A DNA stretch of 50,663 bases from Faecalicatena contorta (GTDB taxonomy: Bacteria; Bacillota; Clostridia; Lachnospirales; Lachnospiraceae): the NCBI RefSeq assembly GCF_003149105.1, contig NZ_QGDS01000021.1, forward strand, positions 1 through 50,663, in the 5' to 3' direction. Positions within the stretch are counted from its first letter, which is position 1. Every line of letters starts with the position of its first letter. The notes under the pieces were generated by a model. The model was not told the origin of the DNA. It ran no database searches and was given only the letters and a program-made list of their open reading frames with translations. Both the position numbers and the translations under genes were made by a program. This document shows, one piece after another, positions 16,895-26,075 of the stretch.

Positions 16895-17830
16895 ATGAAG
16901 AGAAAAACACAGTTTATAAGTGTATTTCTTATCATTTTCATCATGCTCTCTTTTTTTTCCGGCTGCTCCGGAAAAAGTAGCGATGTCTCCAATACTTCTG
17001 CTGCAGAAGTTAAAAAGAGAGAGAGTGCACTCCAGGTTCTGCTTCCACAGTCAGAAGGCACTGTTACTTATGGAAATGAAATTGTTTCTATTGATGCATC
17101 AAATACAAGCGAAGGATACGTTATGGTCCAATACAATGGCGGGGCAGAGAAAGTAAAGCTTCAGATTACCATACCTGATGGGACGGTCTATACTTACACT
17201 TTATCCTCAGGTACCTATGAGACATTTCCCCTCACTGGAGGAAATGGTCCGTACCACCTGGATGTTCTGGAAAATGTCAGAGATGACCTTTATGCCCTTT
17301 CATTTGCACAGGATATGGATGTTGCTGTTCATGATGAATTCAGGTCCTTTCTGTATCCAAATCAATATGTATGGTTTACAGAAACTTCCAAAGCTGTGGC
17401 GCTTGGAAAAAACCTTTCTGATAAATCAACAGACGATTTGAATTATGTACAAAATGTATATTATTATGTGATTGAGAATATTTCATATGATTATGAGATC
17501 GCAGAGAATACCCCCACCGATTATCTTCCAAACCTGGACAAGACTTTGGAGAAGAAAAAGGGAATCTGCTTCGACTATGCCTCCCTTATGGCTGCTATGC
17601 TGCGCTCTCAGTCCATTCCTACAAAGCTGGAAGTAGGATACTCCGGTACGGCATATCATGCCTGGGTCAGTGTCTACTTAAAAGAAAAGGGATGGATAGA
17701 TAAGATTATTGAATTTGATGGGGAAAACTGGTCTTTAATGGATCCAACTTTAGCCGCAAACAACAGTAAAAAATCTGTAGGTAAATATATTGGTGACGGA
17801 AACAACTATATCGTAAAGTATTCATATTAA
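16895..17830 (+). CDS. Lipoprotein with transglutaminase-like domain
   Basis: The 311-residue protein starts with a lipoprotein signal peptide ending in FFSGC (Cys24). A transglutaminase-like (papain-fold) domain occupies about 165-290; its triad is Cys225 in GICFDYA, His255 in YHAWV and Asp283 in MDPT. The region 40-140 looks beta-rich. Enzymes of this fold in bacteria are mostly proteases or amide-forming enzymes at the surface. The ATG at 16895 is chosen because GGGGG lies 9 nt before it and the signal peptide begins there. Its place between a sigma/anti-sigma pair and pilus genes is unusual. Confidence 0.85.
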   Translation: MKRKTQFISVFLIIFIMLSFFSGCSGKSSDVSNTSAAEVKKRESALQVLLPQSEGTVTYGNEIVSIDASNTSEGYVMVQYNGGAEKVKLQITIPDGTVYTYTLSSGTYETFPLTGGNGPYHLDVLENVRDDLYALSFAQDMDVAVHDEFRSFLYPNQYVWFTETSKAVALGKNLSDKSTDDLNYVQNVYYYVIENISYDYEIAENTPTDYLPNLDKTLEKKKGICFDYASLMAAMLRSQSIPTKLEVGYSGTAYHAWVSVYLKEKGWIDKIIEFDGENWSLMDPTLAANNSKKSVGKYIGDGNNYIVKYSY

Positions 17831-17849
17831 AAATAACGGAGGACAGGCT

Positions 17850-18902
17850 ATGGATAAACAGGTGCAGGGAAAACCATTTTCGAATATGGAGATTTCCTCC
17901 TTTTGCGGGCAGGTTGCTATGATTTTGCGTTCTGGAATTTCATCCATTGAGGGGATTACCATTATGCTGGAGGATGCTTCTTCTTCAGAGGAAAAGAAAA
18001 TACTGCAGGCTATTTTAGAAAATATGCAGGAAACAGGAAGCTTGTACCAGGCACTGGCTGACACGAAGCTTTTTCCTTCTTATATGCTGCATATGATACA
18101 GATTGGAGAGGAAACCGGAACGCTGGACGAGGTAATGTCTGCCTTGAACTTACATTATGACAGGGAAGATTCCATTGCCAAAAGTATCCGCAATGCCGTC
18201 ACCTACCCTTTGATTATGTCAGGTATGATGGTAATTGTAATCATTGCTCTCCTTGTAAAGGTGATGCCTATATTTAACCAGGTTTTTATTCAGCTTGGTA
18301 CAGAAATGACCGGGTTTTCAAGGACGCTTATGAATCTTGGCAATACGATTAACCGGTACTCCATCGTATTTGCTGCAGCATTAATTTTGATTACAGGTCT
18401 TATTCTGCTTGGAACCAGGACAGCGTCAGGCCGGCAGATCTGCAGAAGCTTTGGATATAGATTCAAATTTACCCGTATGATCTATGAGGAAATTGCTGCC
18501 TGCCGTTTTGCAGGGGGAATGGCTCTTACATTAAGCAGCGGGCTGAATCCGGAGCGCAGTATGGAGCTGGTCAGCGCTTTAAATGAAGACATCCATTTCC
18601 AGGAAAAAATTAATTCCTGCCGGCATTTGCTGGATGAGGGCAGCACTTTGCCGGAGGCACTGCACACGACGGGAATATTTACCGGGATGTATGCACATAT
18701 GGTTTCTATTGGTGGAAAAACCGGTACCATGGACCAGGTCATGGATAAAATCGCAGGACTTTATCAAGACGATATTGATACCCGGATGAATAATGGGCTT
18801 GCAGTACTGGAGCCTACTCTAGTCATTGCATTATCCTTGATTGTAGGAATAATTTTACTGTCTGTCATGCTTCCTTTGATGGGAATCATGTCCAGCATTT
18901 AA
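17850..18902 (+). CDS. Type IV pilus/type II secretion inner-membrane platform protein (PilC/GspF)
   Basis: The 350-residue protein has the two repeated GspF domains, each with the motif of a cytoplasmic helical bundle (FCGQVAMILRSGIS near 11-24 and CRFAGGMALTLSSGLN near 214-229). Helices lie near 118-143, 166-188 and 320-345. This is the full length of the family. It would be the membrane platform that couples the ATPase motor to pilin assembly. It follows the lipoprotein gene by 19 bp. The likely partner is the PilT-type ATPase that ends the operon. Confidence 0.92.
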   Translation: MDKQVQGKPFSNMEISSFCGQVAMILRSGISSIEGITIMLEDASSSEEKKILQAILENMQETGSLYQALADTKLFPSYMLHMIQIGEETGTLDEVMSALNLHYDREDSIAKSIRNAVTYPLIMSGMMVIVIIALLVKVMPIFNQVFIQLGTEMTGFSRTLMNLGNTINRYSIVFAAALILITGLILLGTRTASGRQICRSFGYRFKFTRMIYEEIAACRFAGGMALTLSSGLNPERSMELVSALNEDIHFQEKINSCRHLLDEGSTLPEALHTTGIFTGMYAHMVSIGGKTGTMDQVMDKIAGLYQDDIDTRMNNGLAVLEPTLVIALSLIVGIILLSVMLPLMGIMSSI

Positions 18903-18918
18903 ATTGCAGGAGGCTATT

Positions 18919-19254
18919 ATGACACGTTTTCAATACAAAAAAAGTCAGTACACATACCGCAGGCTCATTCTCTCCGTCTGTGTTTTCATGCTTATTGTGA
19001 TTTTCTTTTACCAGGGCATTGGCTCTCTGTCTGAAAGCTCTCTCCGGCGTCAGAAGGAAAGCCTGGAAAATGCTCTGAGCAGAAGTATTACTTACTGTTA
19101 CGCAGTGGAAGGAAGCTACCCCCAAAGTCTGGATTACCTAAAAGAACATTATGGGCTTACTTACAATGAAGACAGGCTTTTTGTGGATTATAGAGTCAGC
19201 GGGGCAAATGTTCTTCCCGATGTGACAGTAATTGAAATTGAGGAGGGAGACTGA
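18919..19254 (+). CDS. Pilin-like protein 1 (small, single N-terminal helix)
   Basis: The 111-residue protein has one helix (about 14-33) and a short outside domain with an alpha segment (SLSESSLRRQKESLENALSR) followed by beta-rich sequence ending acidic. The layout is that of a pseudopilin, but the usual prepilin cleavage site (Gly, then F-T-L-x-E) is absent. The start is ATG at 18919, with GGAGG just before it. The next gene begins 2 bp after the stop. No named family recognised. Confidence 0.7.
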   Translation: MTRFQYKKSQYTYRRLILSVCVFMLIVIFFYQGIGSLSESSLRRQKESLENALSRSITYCYAVEGSYPQSLDYLKEHYGLTYNEDRLFVDYRVSGANVLPDVTVIEIEEGD

Positions 19255-19256
19255 TT

Positions 19257-19742
19257 ATGCGCTTTCGGAACCAAAAGAATCACATGATTGATTTTTTATT
19301 TCCTGTAGCACTGCTTTTTGTATTTGCCGTCTCTGCACTGACAGTCATCCTGCTTGCTGCAAACATTTACCGCTCTGCAACGGAGAACTCTTCTTTGAAT
19401 TATACCGCCGGAACTTCTCTTTCCTATATCGCTGAGAAGATACATCAAAGCGATGAAAAGGGAAATGTTTCTCTTGGAACCTTTGACGGACATGATTCTC
19501 TTATATTGAAACAGGAGTATAATGAAACCGTATATTTTACTTACATTTATACAGATGGAAATACATTAAAAGAATTATATGTAAAAGATGGCACGCAGGT
19601 TACCGCCGCTTCCGGCAAGCCTATTCTGACAGTGAAATCTTTTACCATGGACACCGTTAATGAACATACTTTCCGTTTTACCTGCGTTGACGAAAAGGAG
19701 CAAGAGGTCTCTGCAGTTGTCAGCGTCAGAAGCACACCATAA
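19257..19742 (+). CDS. Pilin-like protein 2 (DUF4860-like)
   Basis: The 161-residue protein has a helix at about 12-34 after a basic N-terminus, then a beta-rich outside domain (SLNYTAGTSLSYIAEKIHQS, later DGNTLKELYVKDGTQVT). I place it with the DUF4860 proteins that sit in such clusters in Lachnospiraceae; this is from memory of context and not verified. No prepilin peptidase site is visible. Confidence 0.65.
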   Translation: MRFRNQKNHMIDFLFPVALLFVFAVSALTVILLAANIYRSATENSSLNYTAGTSLSYIAEKIHQSDEKGNVSLGTFDGHDSLILKQEYNETVYFTYIYTDGNTLKELYVKDGTQVTAASGKPILTVKSFTMDTVNEHTFRFTCVDEKEQEVSAVVSVRSTP

Positions 19743-19753
19743 AGGAGAACACT

Positions 19754-20215
19754 ATGATACGCAGAAACCGGGCAAATTTATCCAGCCTGTTCCTCTTAGA
19801 ACTGATTCTTGCAATCTTATTTTTTTCTATTGCAAGTGCTGTTTGCGTACAATTTTTTGTGAAATCCCATTTGCTCAGCCAGGATGCACGGAAATTGAAC
19901 ATTTCCGTCAATGAAGTTTCCAGTGCGGCAGAATTAATTCAGGTTTCTCCGGACGCCCCGTCTGCAATAGATTTGATTCACACAGAATACCCTGACTCAG
20001 AGATTTCTGATGTCTCAAAAATTTCTGTATACTATGACAAAGATTTTCTTCCCTGTGGGAAGGCCCAGGCGGTCTACTGCCTGGAAACAAGTTTTATACA
20101 AAAAGGTTCCATGCTGGATGCTGTGTTAAATATGAAAGAACAAAAGGATGAGAAAATCATCTATTCCCTTACCATATCCCATCATCTGCAAAGGAGGGCT
20201 GGAAATGGACAATAA
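19754..20215 (+). CDS. Pilin-like protein 3 with near-canonical pilin helix
   Basis: In this 153-residue protein the segment LSSLFLLELILAILFFSIAS (about 9-28) closely resembles the type IV pilin N-terminal helix, with Glu16 at the place of the conserved Glu5. The residue before the mature N-terminus would be Ser in place of Gly. AAGGAG precedes the ATG. The 3' end overlaps the next gene by 11 bp. Confidence 0.72.
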   Translation: MIRRNRANLSSLFLLELILAILFFSIASAVCVQFFVKSHLLSQDARKLNISVNEVSSAAELIQVSPDAPSAIDLIHTEYPDSEISDVSKISVYYDKDFLPCGKAQAVYCLETSFIQKGSMLDAVLNMKEQKDEKIIYSLTISHHLQRRAGNGQ

Positions 20216-20714
20216 AAAGAAACAAACTCCTATTGTAAATATTGGTTCTTCTTCTCTGCTTGTTGTGTTTCTTGTACTTTGCCTGGTAACCTTTGCCACA
20301 TTATCCTTATCCAGTGCCAAAAGTAATTATAATTTCAGTCAAAGGCTTGCGGACAGAAGAACAGATTATTATGAAGCCTCCCGGAAAGCTGAACTTTTAC
20401 TGGATTCTATTGATAATGTCCTTGCAGAAACTTATGAAGCCTCTGCTCTGCCTTACTATTCTGAAGCAGAGAAACGGCTTTCTGAATTGACTTTGAATGA
20501 AGATGTGAAGGACATTGTACTGGAAACAAACTTCTCCGCAAAGACTCCTTCCGTATCCTATGCCATACCTATCAATAAAGACCAGACATTATCCGTTGTG
20601 CTTGAATTAGCGCCTGTGAACAATACAGCGGAGGGATTCTATCAGATTAAACAGTGGAAAGCTGTTTCCACTGCTGATTGGGAAGGAAACAATACATTAA
20701 AACTAATCCAATAA
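20205..20714 (+). CDS. Pilin-like protein 4 (PilX-like topology)
   Basis: The 169-residue protein has a short basic tail (MDNKKKQ), a helix at about 16-38 (SSSLLVVFLVLCLVTFATLS), then an alpha segment rich in Arg, Tyr and Glu and a beta-rich end. It resembles minor pilins of the PilX kind in outline only. The ATG at 20205 follows AAGGAGGG and overlaps the previous gene. The stop is 17 bp before the ATPase gene. Confidence 0.65.
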   Translation: MDNKKKQTPIVNIGSSSLLVVFLVLCLVTFATLSLSSAKSNYNFSQRLADRRTDYYEASRKAELLLDSIDNVLAETYEASALPYYSEAEKRLSELTLNEDVKDIVLETNFSAKTPSVSYAIPINKDQTLSVVLELAPVNNTAEGFYQIKQWKAVSTADWEGNNTLKLIQ

Positions 20715-20731
20715 TTTAAAGGAGATTCTAT

Positions 20732-21796
20732 ATGAATGCAAGAGCAATCCTGGAGCAGGCCGTCACTGACGGAGCATCTGATATATTTATTGTAGCAGGT
20801 CTTCCCGTGGCCTGCCGGAAAAATGGAGTTACCGCCCGTCTCTACAAAGATAAGCTACTTCCTGTGGATACAGAAGCTTTATTAAGTGAAATTTACCAGA
20901 TGGCAGAAAATCGGGATATCAGTAAGCTTTACCAACATGGGGATGATGACTTTTCCTTTGCAATCCAGGGAGTATCTCGTTTCCGTGTCAGCGCCTACAA
21001 ACAAAGAGGTACCTTATCTGCGGTAATCCGGATTATAACCTTTCAGCTTCCTGACCCGAAGGAATTAGGAATCCCGGACCATATCATACAGCTTGGGAAC
21101 AGTAGTAAAGGCATGACTCTTGTGACAGGCCCTGCCGGAAGCGGCAAGTCTACCACCCTTGCCTGTATTATTCACCAGATAAATAAAACAAAATGCGGGC
21201 ATATTATAACCCTGGAAGACCCTTTAGAATTCCTTCACCGACATGACCAGAGTATCGTAAGCCAGCGGGAAATCAACGTAGACACGGACAGCTATGTGAA
21301 CGCTCTGCGGGCTGCCCTGAGGCAAAGCCCCGATGTTATTCTTCTTGGAGAGATGAGAGACTATGAAACAATAAACGTTGCCATGACGGCCGCAGAGACC
21401 GGGCACCTGCTCTTTTCTACCCTCCACACAATCGGAGCAGCCAACACAATTGACAGAATTATAGATGTATTCCCGCCTAACCAGCAGAAACAAATTGGCG
21501 TACAGCTATCCATGGTTTTAAATTCCGTTGTATCACAGCAGCTAGTGCCTACCGTAGACGGCAAAGTGGTTCCCGCATTTGAGATCATGACGGTAACACC
21601 GGCTATCCGCAATATGATACGGGATAACAAGGTGCATCAGATTGACGGTCTTATTTATTCTTCTGTAAAAGAGGACATGGTCTCCATGGATACCAGCCTG
21701 CTGAAGTTGTATCAGGCCGGTACCATTAGCAAAGAGACCGCCTTAACGTATGCTGCCAATCCGGAAATGCTGGGCAAAAAGCTGTTATCTTCTTAA
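20732..21796 (+). CDS. pilT: PilT-type secretion/twitching ATPase
   Basis: The 354-residue protein has the PilT layout: an N-terminal PAS-like part (1-100), Walker A GPAGSGKST (133-141), an Asp box with LEDPLEFLH, Walker B LLGEMRD, and the His box HTIGAANTIDRIIDVFP. It lacks the long N-terminal domain of PilB extension ATPases. It is the only motor ATPase in the cluster, so it may drive extension as well as retraction, or a PilB may be coded elsewhere. The gene ends the operon; only a weak hairpin (21789-21815) follows. Confidence 0.9.
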   Translation: MNARAILEQAVTDGASDIFIVAGLPVACRKNGVTARLYKDKLLPVDTEALLSEIYQMAENRDISKLYQHGDDDFSFAIQGVSRFRVSAYKQRGTLSAVIRIITFQLPDPKELGIPDHIIQLGNSSKGMTLVTGPAGSGKSTTLACIIHQINKTKCGHIITLEDPLEFLHRHDQSIVSQREINVDTDSYVNALRAALRQSPDVILLGEMRDYETINVAMTAAETGHLLFSTLHTIGAANTIDRIIDVFPPNQQKQIGVQLSMVLNSVVSQQLVPTVDGKVVPAFEIMTVTPAIRNMIRDNKVHQIDGLIYSSVKEDMVSMDTSLLKLYQAGTISKETALTYAANPEMLGKKLLSS

Positions 21797-21815
21797 ACAT
21801 TAGTAGTTCAGGAAA
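21789..21815 (+). repeat. Hairpin element, copy 1
   Basis: CTTCTTAAACATTAGTAG and the next nine bases match 49746-49772 at 24 of 27 positions, including the loop ATTAGTA. It overlaps the stop of pilT. In this copy the stem is imperfect. Confidence 0.55.
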
Positions 21816-21821
21816 TGTGAT

Positions 21822-24521
21822 TTAACTGTGCTCCTGCCTTACTTCATTTATTACCTTTCCTTTAGTATCCTGAGAACGCAGGGTTTCTAAAAGCACAAAT
21901 ATTTCATGTGCAAGAACCGGGAATGCTGCCAGTATAACCAAAGCTCCCCATTCTTCCAGGGAGAGCGCCGCTGTACCAAACATGGCAGTCAGGGCAGGAA
22001 CTTCCGTCACTGCTGCCTGCAAAAGGAAACCAACTCCAAATGCAGCGGCCATAACCGGGTTAAATCCTCTTTTACGGGAAAATATGGATGTATGTACATC
22101 CTGCATCCCCTGTGCATGGAATAACTGAGAAATCCCCAATACCGTAAATGCATATGTCTGCGCCCGCGTAAGCAATTCCGAAGACTGAAATACCATAGAA
22201 ATATTTTCCAGTGTAAAGGCTTTCTGCTGCTCCGCAAGAACTTCCCACGGAAGTTTTAAAAAAGCTGTCAGGCTAATTGCCGCTATCAGACAGCCGTAAA
22301 AAATAGTGCAGGCGGTTCCCCCGTTAGAAAACAGGCCTTCTTTTGCCTTTCTGGGGGGACGCTTCATTAGAGCCTCTTTATCATTCTTATCAACTCCCAG
22401 CGCCAGCGCCGGAAGGGAATCTGTAATTAAATTAATCCATAAAATATGACTTGCTTTAAGGGGAGAAGCCATTCCCAAAATCACTGCAATAAACATTGTA
22501 ATGATTTCACCAAAATTCGATGATAAAAGAAACAGCACCGTTTTTCTAATATTCTCATAGATGCTGCGCCCTTCCTCTATTGCCTTCTCAATGGTCGCAA
22601 AATTATCATCTGTTAATATCATATCTGCTGCATTCTTTGCCACATCTGTTCCTGTAATCCCCATAGCGATTCCAATATCTGCCATACGCAGAGAGGGAGC
22701 ATCATTCACACCATCTCCTGTCATAGCAGCAATATTTCCGGTCTCTTTGAGAGCTTTTACAATACGCACCTTATGTTCCGGCGACACCCTGGCAAAAACG
22801 TTGATTTTCTTCAGCTTTTCTTTCAGTTTTACATCGGAAATCTTTTCTAGTTCTTCCCCCGTCATACACTCATCTATTTTTTTTGCAATTCCCAATTCCC
22901 TGGCAATGGCAAATGCAGTATCAATGTGGTCTCCCGTTATCATAATTGTACGGACTGATGCCAGCTTAAACTGCTCAACTGCAGTCTTTGCCTCCGGCCT
23001 GATAGGGTCAATCATCCCTGCCAGCCCGACAAAGGTCAGGCCATCCTCACAGACCTCTTTTTCTCCCCGGCGCACCGCAACAGCAAGAACTCTCAAAGCC
23101 TGTGACGAAAACACATCCACAGTCTGCCGTATCTGCCTTTTGTGTACTTCCGTAAGTGACTGTACCTTTCCATTTACCATAATTTTACTGCACCTGTCCA
23201 GCAGCATTTCCGGCGCACCCTTTGTATATGATATAAATCCCTGGGAACTGCGGTGTACAGTAGTCATCATCTTCCTCTGTGAATCAAATGCCTTTTCTTC
23301 TACCCTCGGCATCCTTGTCTCCAGCGCTTCCTTTCTAAAACGGTTTCCTTCCGCAAATCTAAGCAGTGCCAGTTCTGTTGGATCACCCAGTTCTTCCTGA
23401 TTTGTAATCACCGCGTCATTGCAGAGAGCCATACCTTCCAAAAACTCTTCCGGCATATTCGGAGCTGTCTCACTGGCTTTGTAGATGTTCTGATTCACAT
23501 AATATCTGATTACAGTCATTTTATTCTGGGTCAATGTCCCTGTCTTATCAGAACAAACAACATTCACTGCCCCCAGTGTTTCTACTGATGGAAGCTTTCG
23601 GACAATGGTATGAACCTTCACCATTTTAGATACACTCAATGCCAGCACGATTGTAACAATAGCAGGAAGCCCCTCCGGAACCGCCGCCACAGCCAATGAT
23701 ATCGCCGTAATAAGCATCTCCATAATATTCCGGTGCTGAAGTACAGCAATCCCAAATAGGGCAGCACACAGGAGAATGGACACAATACTGAGTATTTTCC
23801 CCAGGTCTGCCAACTTTTTTTGAAGCGGTGTGAATTCTTTTGGGACAGCACTAATAATAGATGCAATTTTCCCAATCTCTGTTTCCATGCCCGCCCCTAT
23901 CACTACGCCCTCGCCTCTGCCGCTGGTCACAAGGGTGGACATAAATGCCTCATTCTTTCTATCTCCCACCGGCAGCGCCTTTGCAGCCTGAAAGGCCGCA
24001 TCCTTATTTACAGGAAGAGATTCTCCTGTCAGGGCGGATTCTTCAATCTTTAGATTCCACGTCCTCACAAGGCGCAGATCCGCGGCCACCTGGGCACCTG
24101 TTTCCAGAATTACTACATCTCCTTTTACTAACTCCGATGCGGGAAGTTCCCGTATCGTTCCGCCCCTGCGCACGACAGCTTTGGGGCTTGTCAGTTTTTT
24201 AAGCGCTTCCAGCGCTTTTTGTGCCTTTCCCTCCTGTATCACTCCGACGGTAGCATTTACAATGATAACAACTGCAATAATCGCAGCGTCACTAACCTCC
24301 TTTAATAAAAAAGAAACCAGAGCTGCCACTAGAAGAACACAAATAAGCGGATCATTCAACTGCTCCAGAAATGATTCCGCCGCAGTCTTCTTTTTGCCCT
24401 CCTTCAGAACATTCGGCCCATCTTCCTGAAGCCTTTTTGCCGCCTCTTCTTCTGTCAGTCCTTTCTCTGTATCTGTATGCAGTGCATCCAATATCTCTCG
24501 CATTGACTTCTCTTCAAACAA
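21822..24521 (-). CDS. Calcium-type P-ATPase (P2 cation-transporting ATPase)
   Basis: The protein of about 899 residues has all the P-type ATPase marks: TGES in the actuator domain, the phosphorylated Asp in CSDKTGTLT (about Asp325), MTGDGVNDAP in the hinge, and helix M4 with AAVPEGLPAIV, the PEGL motif of Ca2+ pumps of the SERCA/PMCA group. An N-terminal cation-ATPase domain and a C-terminal six-helix region are complete. It probably exports Ca2+ using ATP. The start is taken as TTG at 24521, six nt after AGGAGG; the next ATG (24503) is possible. It is transcribed toward pilT with only 25 bp between the stops. Confidence 0.92.
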   Translation of the reverse strand: MFEEKSMREILDALHTDTEKGLTEEEAAKRLQEDGPNVLKEGKKKTAAESFLEQLNDPLICVLLVAALVSFLLKEVSDAAIIAVVIIVNATVGVIQEGKAQKALEALKKLTSPKAVVRRGGTIRELPASELVKGDVVILETGAQVAADLRLVRTWNLKIEESALTGESLPVNKDAAFQAAKALPVGDRKNEAFMSTLVTSGRGEGVVIGAGMETEIGKIASIISAVPKEFTPLQKKLADLGKILSIVSILLCAALFGIAVLQHRNIMEMLITAISLAVAAVPEGLPAIVTIVLALSVSKMVKVHTIVRKLPSVETLGAVNVVCSDKTGTLTQNKMTVIRYYVNQNIYKASETAPNMPEEFLEGMALCNDAVITNQEELGDPTELALLRFAEGNRFRKEALETRMPRVEEKAFDSQRKMMTTVHRSSQGFISYTKGAPEMLLDRCSKIMVNGKVQSLTEVHKRQIRQTVDVFSSQALRVLAVAVRRGEKEVCEDGLTFVGLAGMIDPIRPEAKTAVEQFKLASVRTIMITGDHIDTAFAIARELGIAKKIDECMTGEELEKISDVKLKEKLKKINVFARVSPEHKVRIVKALKETGNIAAMTGDGVNDAPSLRMADIGIAMGITGTDVAKNAADMILTDDNFATIEKAIEEGRSIYENIRKTVLFLLSSNFGEIITMFIAVILGMASPLKASHILWINLITDSLPALALGVDKNDKEALMKRPPRKAKEGLFSNGGTACTIFYGCLIAAISLTAFLKLPWEVLAEQQKAFTLENISMVFQSSELLTRAQTYAFTVLGISQLFHAQGMQDVHTSIFSRKRGFNPVMAAAFGVGFLLQAAVTEVPALTAMFGTAALSLEEWGALVILAAFPVLAHEIFVLLETLRSQDTKGKVINEVRQEHS

Positions 24522-24645
24522 AATATCCCTCCTCCCGCACTTGTACAATACCTGAATGAATATTGGTATTGTATCTTATGCGGGACAAGGGGCAGTTAGT
24601 CCTATTTTTAATAATATGATTTCCACCTTAAACTCCATAACGCAA

Positions 24646-24671
24646 AAGCGAAGCCTCTCAGCTCCGCTTTC
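24646..24671 (-). terminator. Hairpin at the end of spmA
   Basis: AAAGCG (24646-24651) pairs with CGCTTT (24666-24671), and further pairs form inside. The spmA stop codon (24658-24660) is in the loop. The T tract is short, so termination may be partial and reading into the ATPase gene is possible. Confidence 0.45.
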
Positions 24672-25266
24672 TATCCATCACTTTGCAATATATTGTTGCT
24701 GCTGCCGTACTCGCTGCGGTAGCCACTATCCCTGCCCCTACAATCGCCGCAGGATTCACACTCCCATACTGGCTCCGATATGCAATCACATTCACTGAAA
24801 TCAATTGTAAAGATGAAATATTCATAATCAGAAATGTACACATTTCATTGGACGCAGTCCCAGGTTTCACAGTTTGAATCCCCTGCCTTCTCCGCTCTTT
24901 CTCCAAATCTGCCAGTGCAGCCATACCCTGTAATCCGGCAGGGGTAGCTGCCCATCCAAGTCCCAGAAAGTTAGCAATAAAATTTGTAGTTATGTACTCA
25001 TTTGCTTTATGCCCTTTTGGAATTCTCGGAAATAAGAAGTGTATAACTGGTCCCATCTTTTTTGATGCCATTTGAATAATCCCTGCTCTGGTTGCTATCT
25101 CCATCATTCCCACCCAGAACGACATGACTCCTATCATCGTAATACACAATGAAACCGCCTCCCTGGCAGAATCCAGAGCTGCATTTGTAATTTCAGGCAT
25201 TTTCCCATTGAAAGCGCCAAAAATAATACCTACAATAATCATTCCTGCCCATAAGTAATTTAACAT
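24658..25266 (-). CDS. spmA: Spore maturation protein A
   Basis: The 202-residue membrane protein has the SpmA/nucleoside-recognition (Gate) pattern: NAALDSAREAVSLCITMIGVMSFWVGMMEIA near 30-60, FPRIPKGHKANEYITTNFIANFLGLGWAATPAGLQ near 80-115, and SNEMCTF. SpmA works with SpmB in spore core dehydration. The start is ATG at 25266, where the family start MLNYLW is found behind AGGAG; a sigma-E-like promoter lies 26 nt upstream. Its normal partner spmB is not adjacent: it is at 29264 on the other strand. Confidence 0.93.
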   Translation of the reverse strand: MLNYLWAGMIIVGIIFGAFNGKMPEITNAALDSAREAVSLCITMIGVMSFWVGMMEIATRAGIIQMASKKMGPVIHFLFPRIPKGHKANEYITTNFIANFLGLGWAATPAGLQGMAALADLEKERRRQGIQTVKPGTASNEMCTFLIMNISSLQLISVNVIAYRSQYGSVNPAAIVGAGIVATAASTAAATIYCKVMDRKRS

Positions 25267-25291
25267 TCTTTTCTCCTGAAGCCTTTGTTTT

Positions 25292-25320
25292 ATCTTATGA
25301 GCACAAAAAAACCAATATGC
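25292..25320 (-). promoter_or_regulatory. Sigma-E-like (mother cell) promoter of spmA
   Basis: On the minus strand GCATATT (25314-25320), 14 nt, then CATAAGAT (25292-25299). This agrees with the sporulation sigma-E pattern (KMATATT, 14 nt, CATACAHT). The same pair, spacer length and leader precede the DUF885 gene at 29107-29135. Confidence 0.7.
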
Positions 25321-25454
25321 GTCCAATACACCCTTTTCTAAGTCTTTGAACCAAAAATAGTAGCATTTTTAACAGAACTATCTTATAATAAAAATACTTA
25401 TGTTACAGTTTTGCCGTACACCCTGTAACGAAAATGTGCAAAGGAGAATATAAA

Positions 25455-26072
25455 ATGGTCCCTCTTTACAAAGTTGAAACAAGACATACAAGACAGGTTC
25501 TAAAAGATTTTATCAAATTTACTTACAAGGTGAAGAATCCCAGAGCCTCCTTGAGACTTTACACCTTATCTGGATGTTTCTTTGTATTGGCCGCTGCATT
25601 AAAAGGTTTGACAACACAAATGATAATCTTTGCTGCCATAGGAATAGCCCTCTTTCTATTTACTCTGTTCAGACATGAAATTGCGATTTCCAAATTAGCA
25701 AAGAATGACCTTAATTATCAGAATCAATCTGATATTATATTCAATTTTGGCATGAATGGATTTGTAATTGAGAATAAAACTATTCCTTCTGAGGAGAAAT
25801 TGAAATACTCACAAGTTACAGACTTTTACAGAGATACCCGTAACTACTATATAGGGGTAAATAACGAAGAATTACATATACTTCCTCATTTAGATTTTAA
25901 GCTTGGTAACCAAAACGAATTTGCTGCATTTATGAAAGCAAGAACAAACAAAGAGGTCACTGAATTAAAAATTTCTTTGAAAGAAAAGCTAAAGCGTGTA
26001 AGAGCAGAGATGAAATTTGCTGAGGAACAACATGACCAGCGTATTGCTGAAAAAAAGAAAAAGTTAAAATAA
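25455..26072 (+). CDS. YcxB-like membrane protein
   Basis: The 205-residue protein has two close helices (about 38-75, LYTLSGCFFVLAAALKG and IIFAAIGIALFLFTLF) and a soluble C-terminal domain with the YcxB-like pattern (NFGMNGFVIENKT...YSQVTDFYRDTRNYYIGVNN). It ends in a Lys-rich coiled coil. No activity is known for this family. The ATG at 25455 has AAGGAG 9 nt before it. It is divergent from spmA and ends at a hairpin. Confidence 0.75.
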   Translation: MVPLYKVETRHTRQVLKDFIKFTYKVKNPRASLRLYTLSGCFFVLAAALKGLTTQMIIFAAIGIALFLFTLFRHEIAISKLAKNDLNYQNQSDIIFNFGMNGFVIENKTIPSEEKLKYSQVTDFYRDTRNYYIGVNNEELHILPHLDFKLGNQNEFAAFMKARTNKEVTELKISLKEKLKRVRAEMKFAEEQHDQRIAEKKKKLK

Positions 26073-26075
26073 AAA

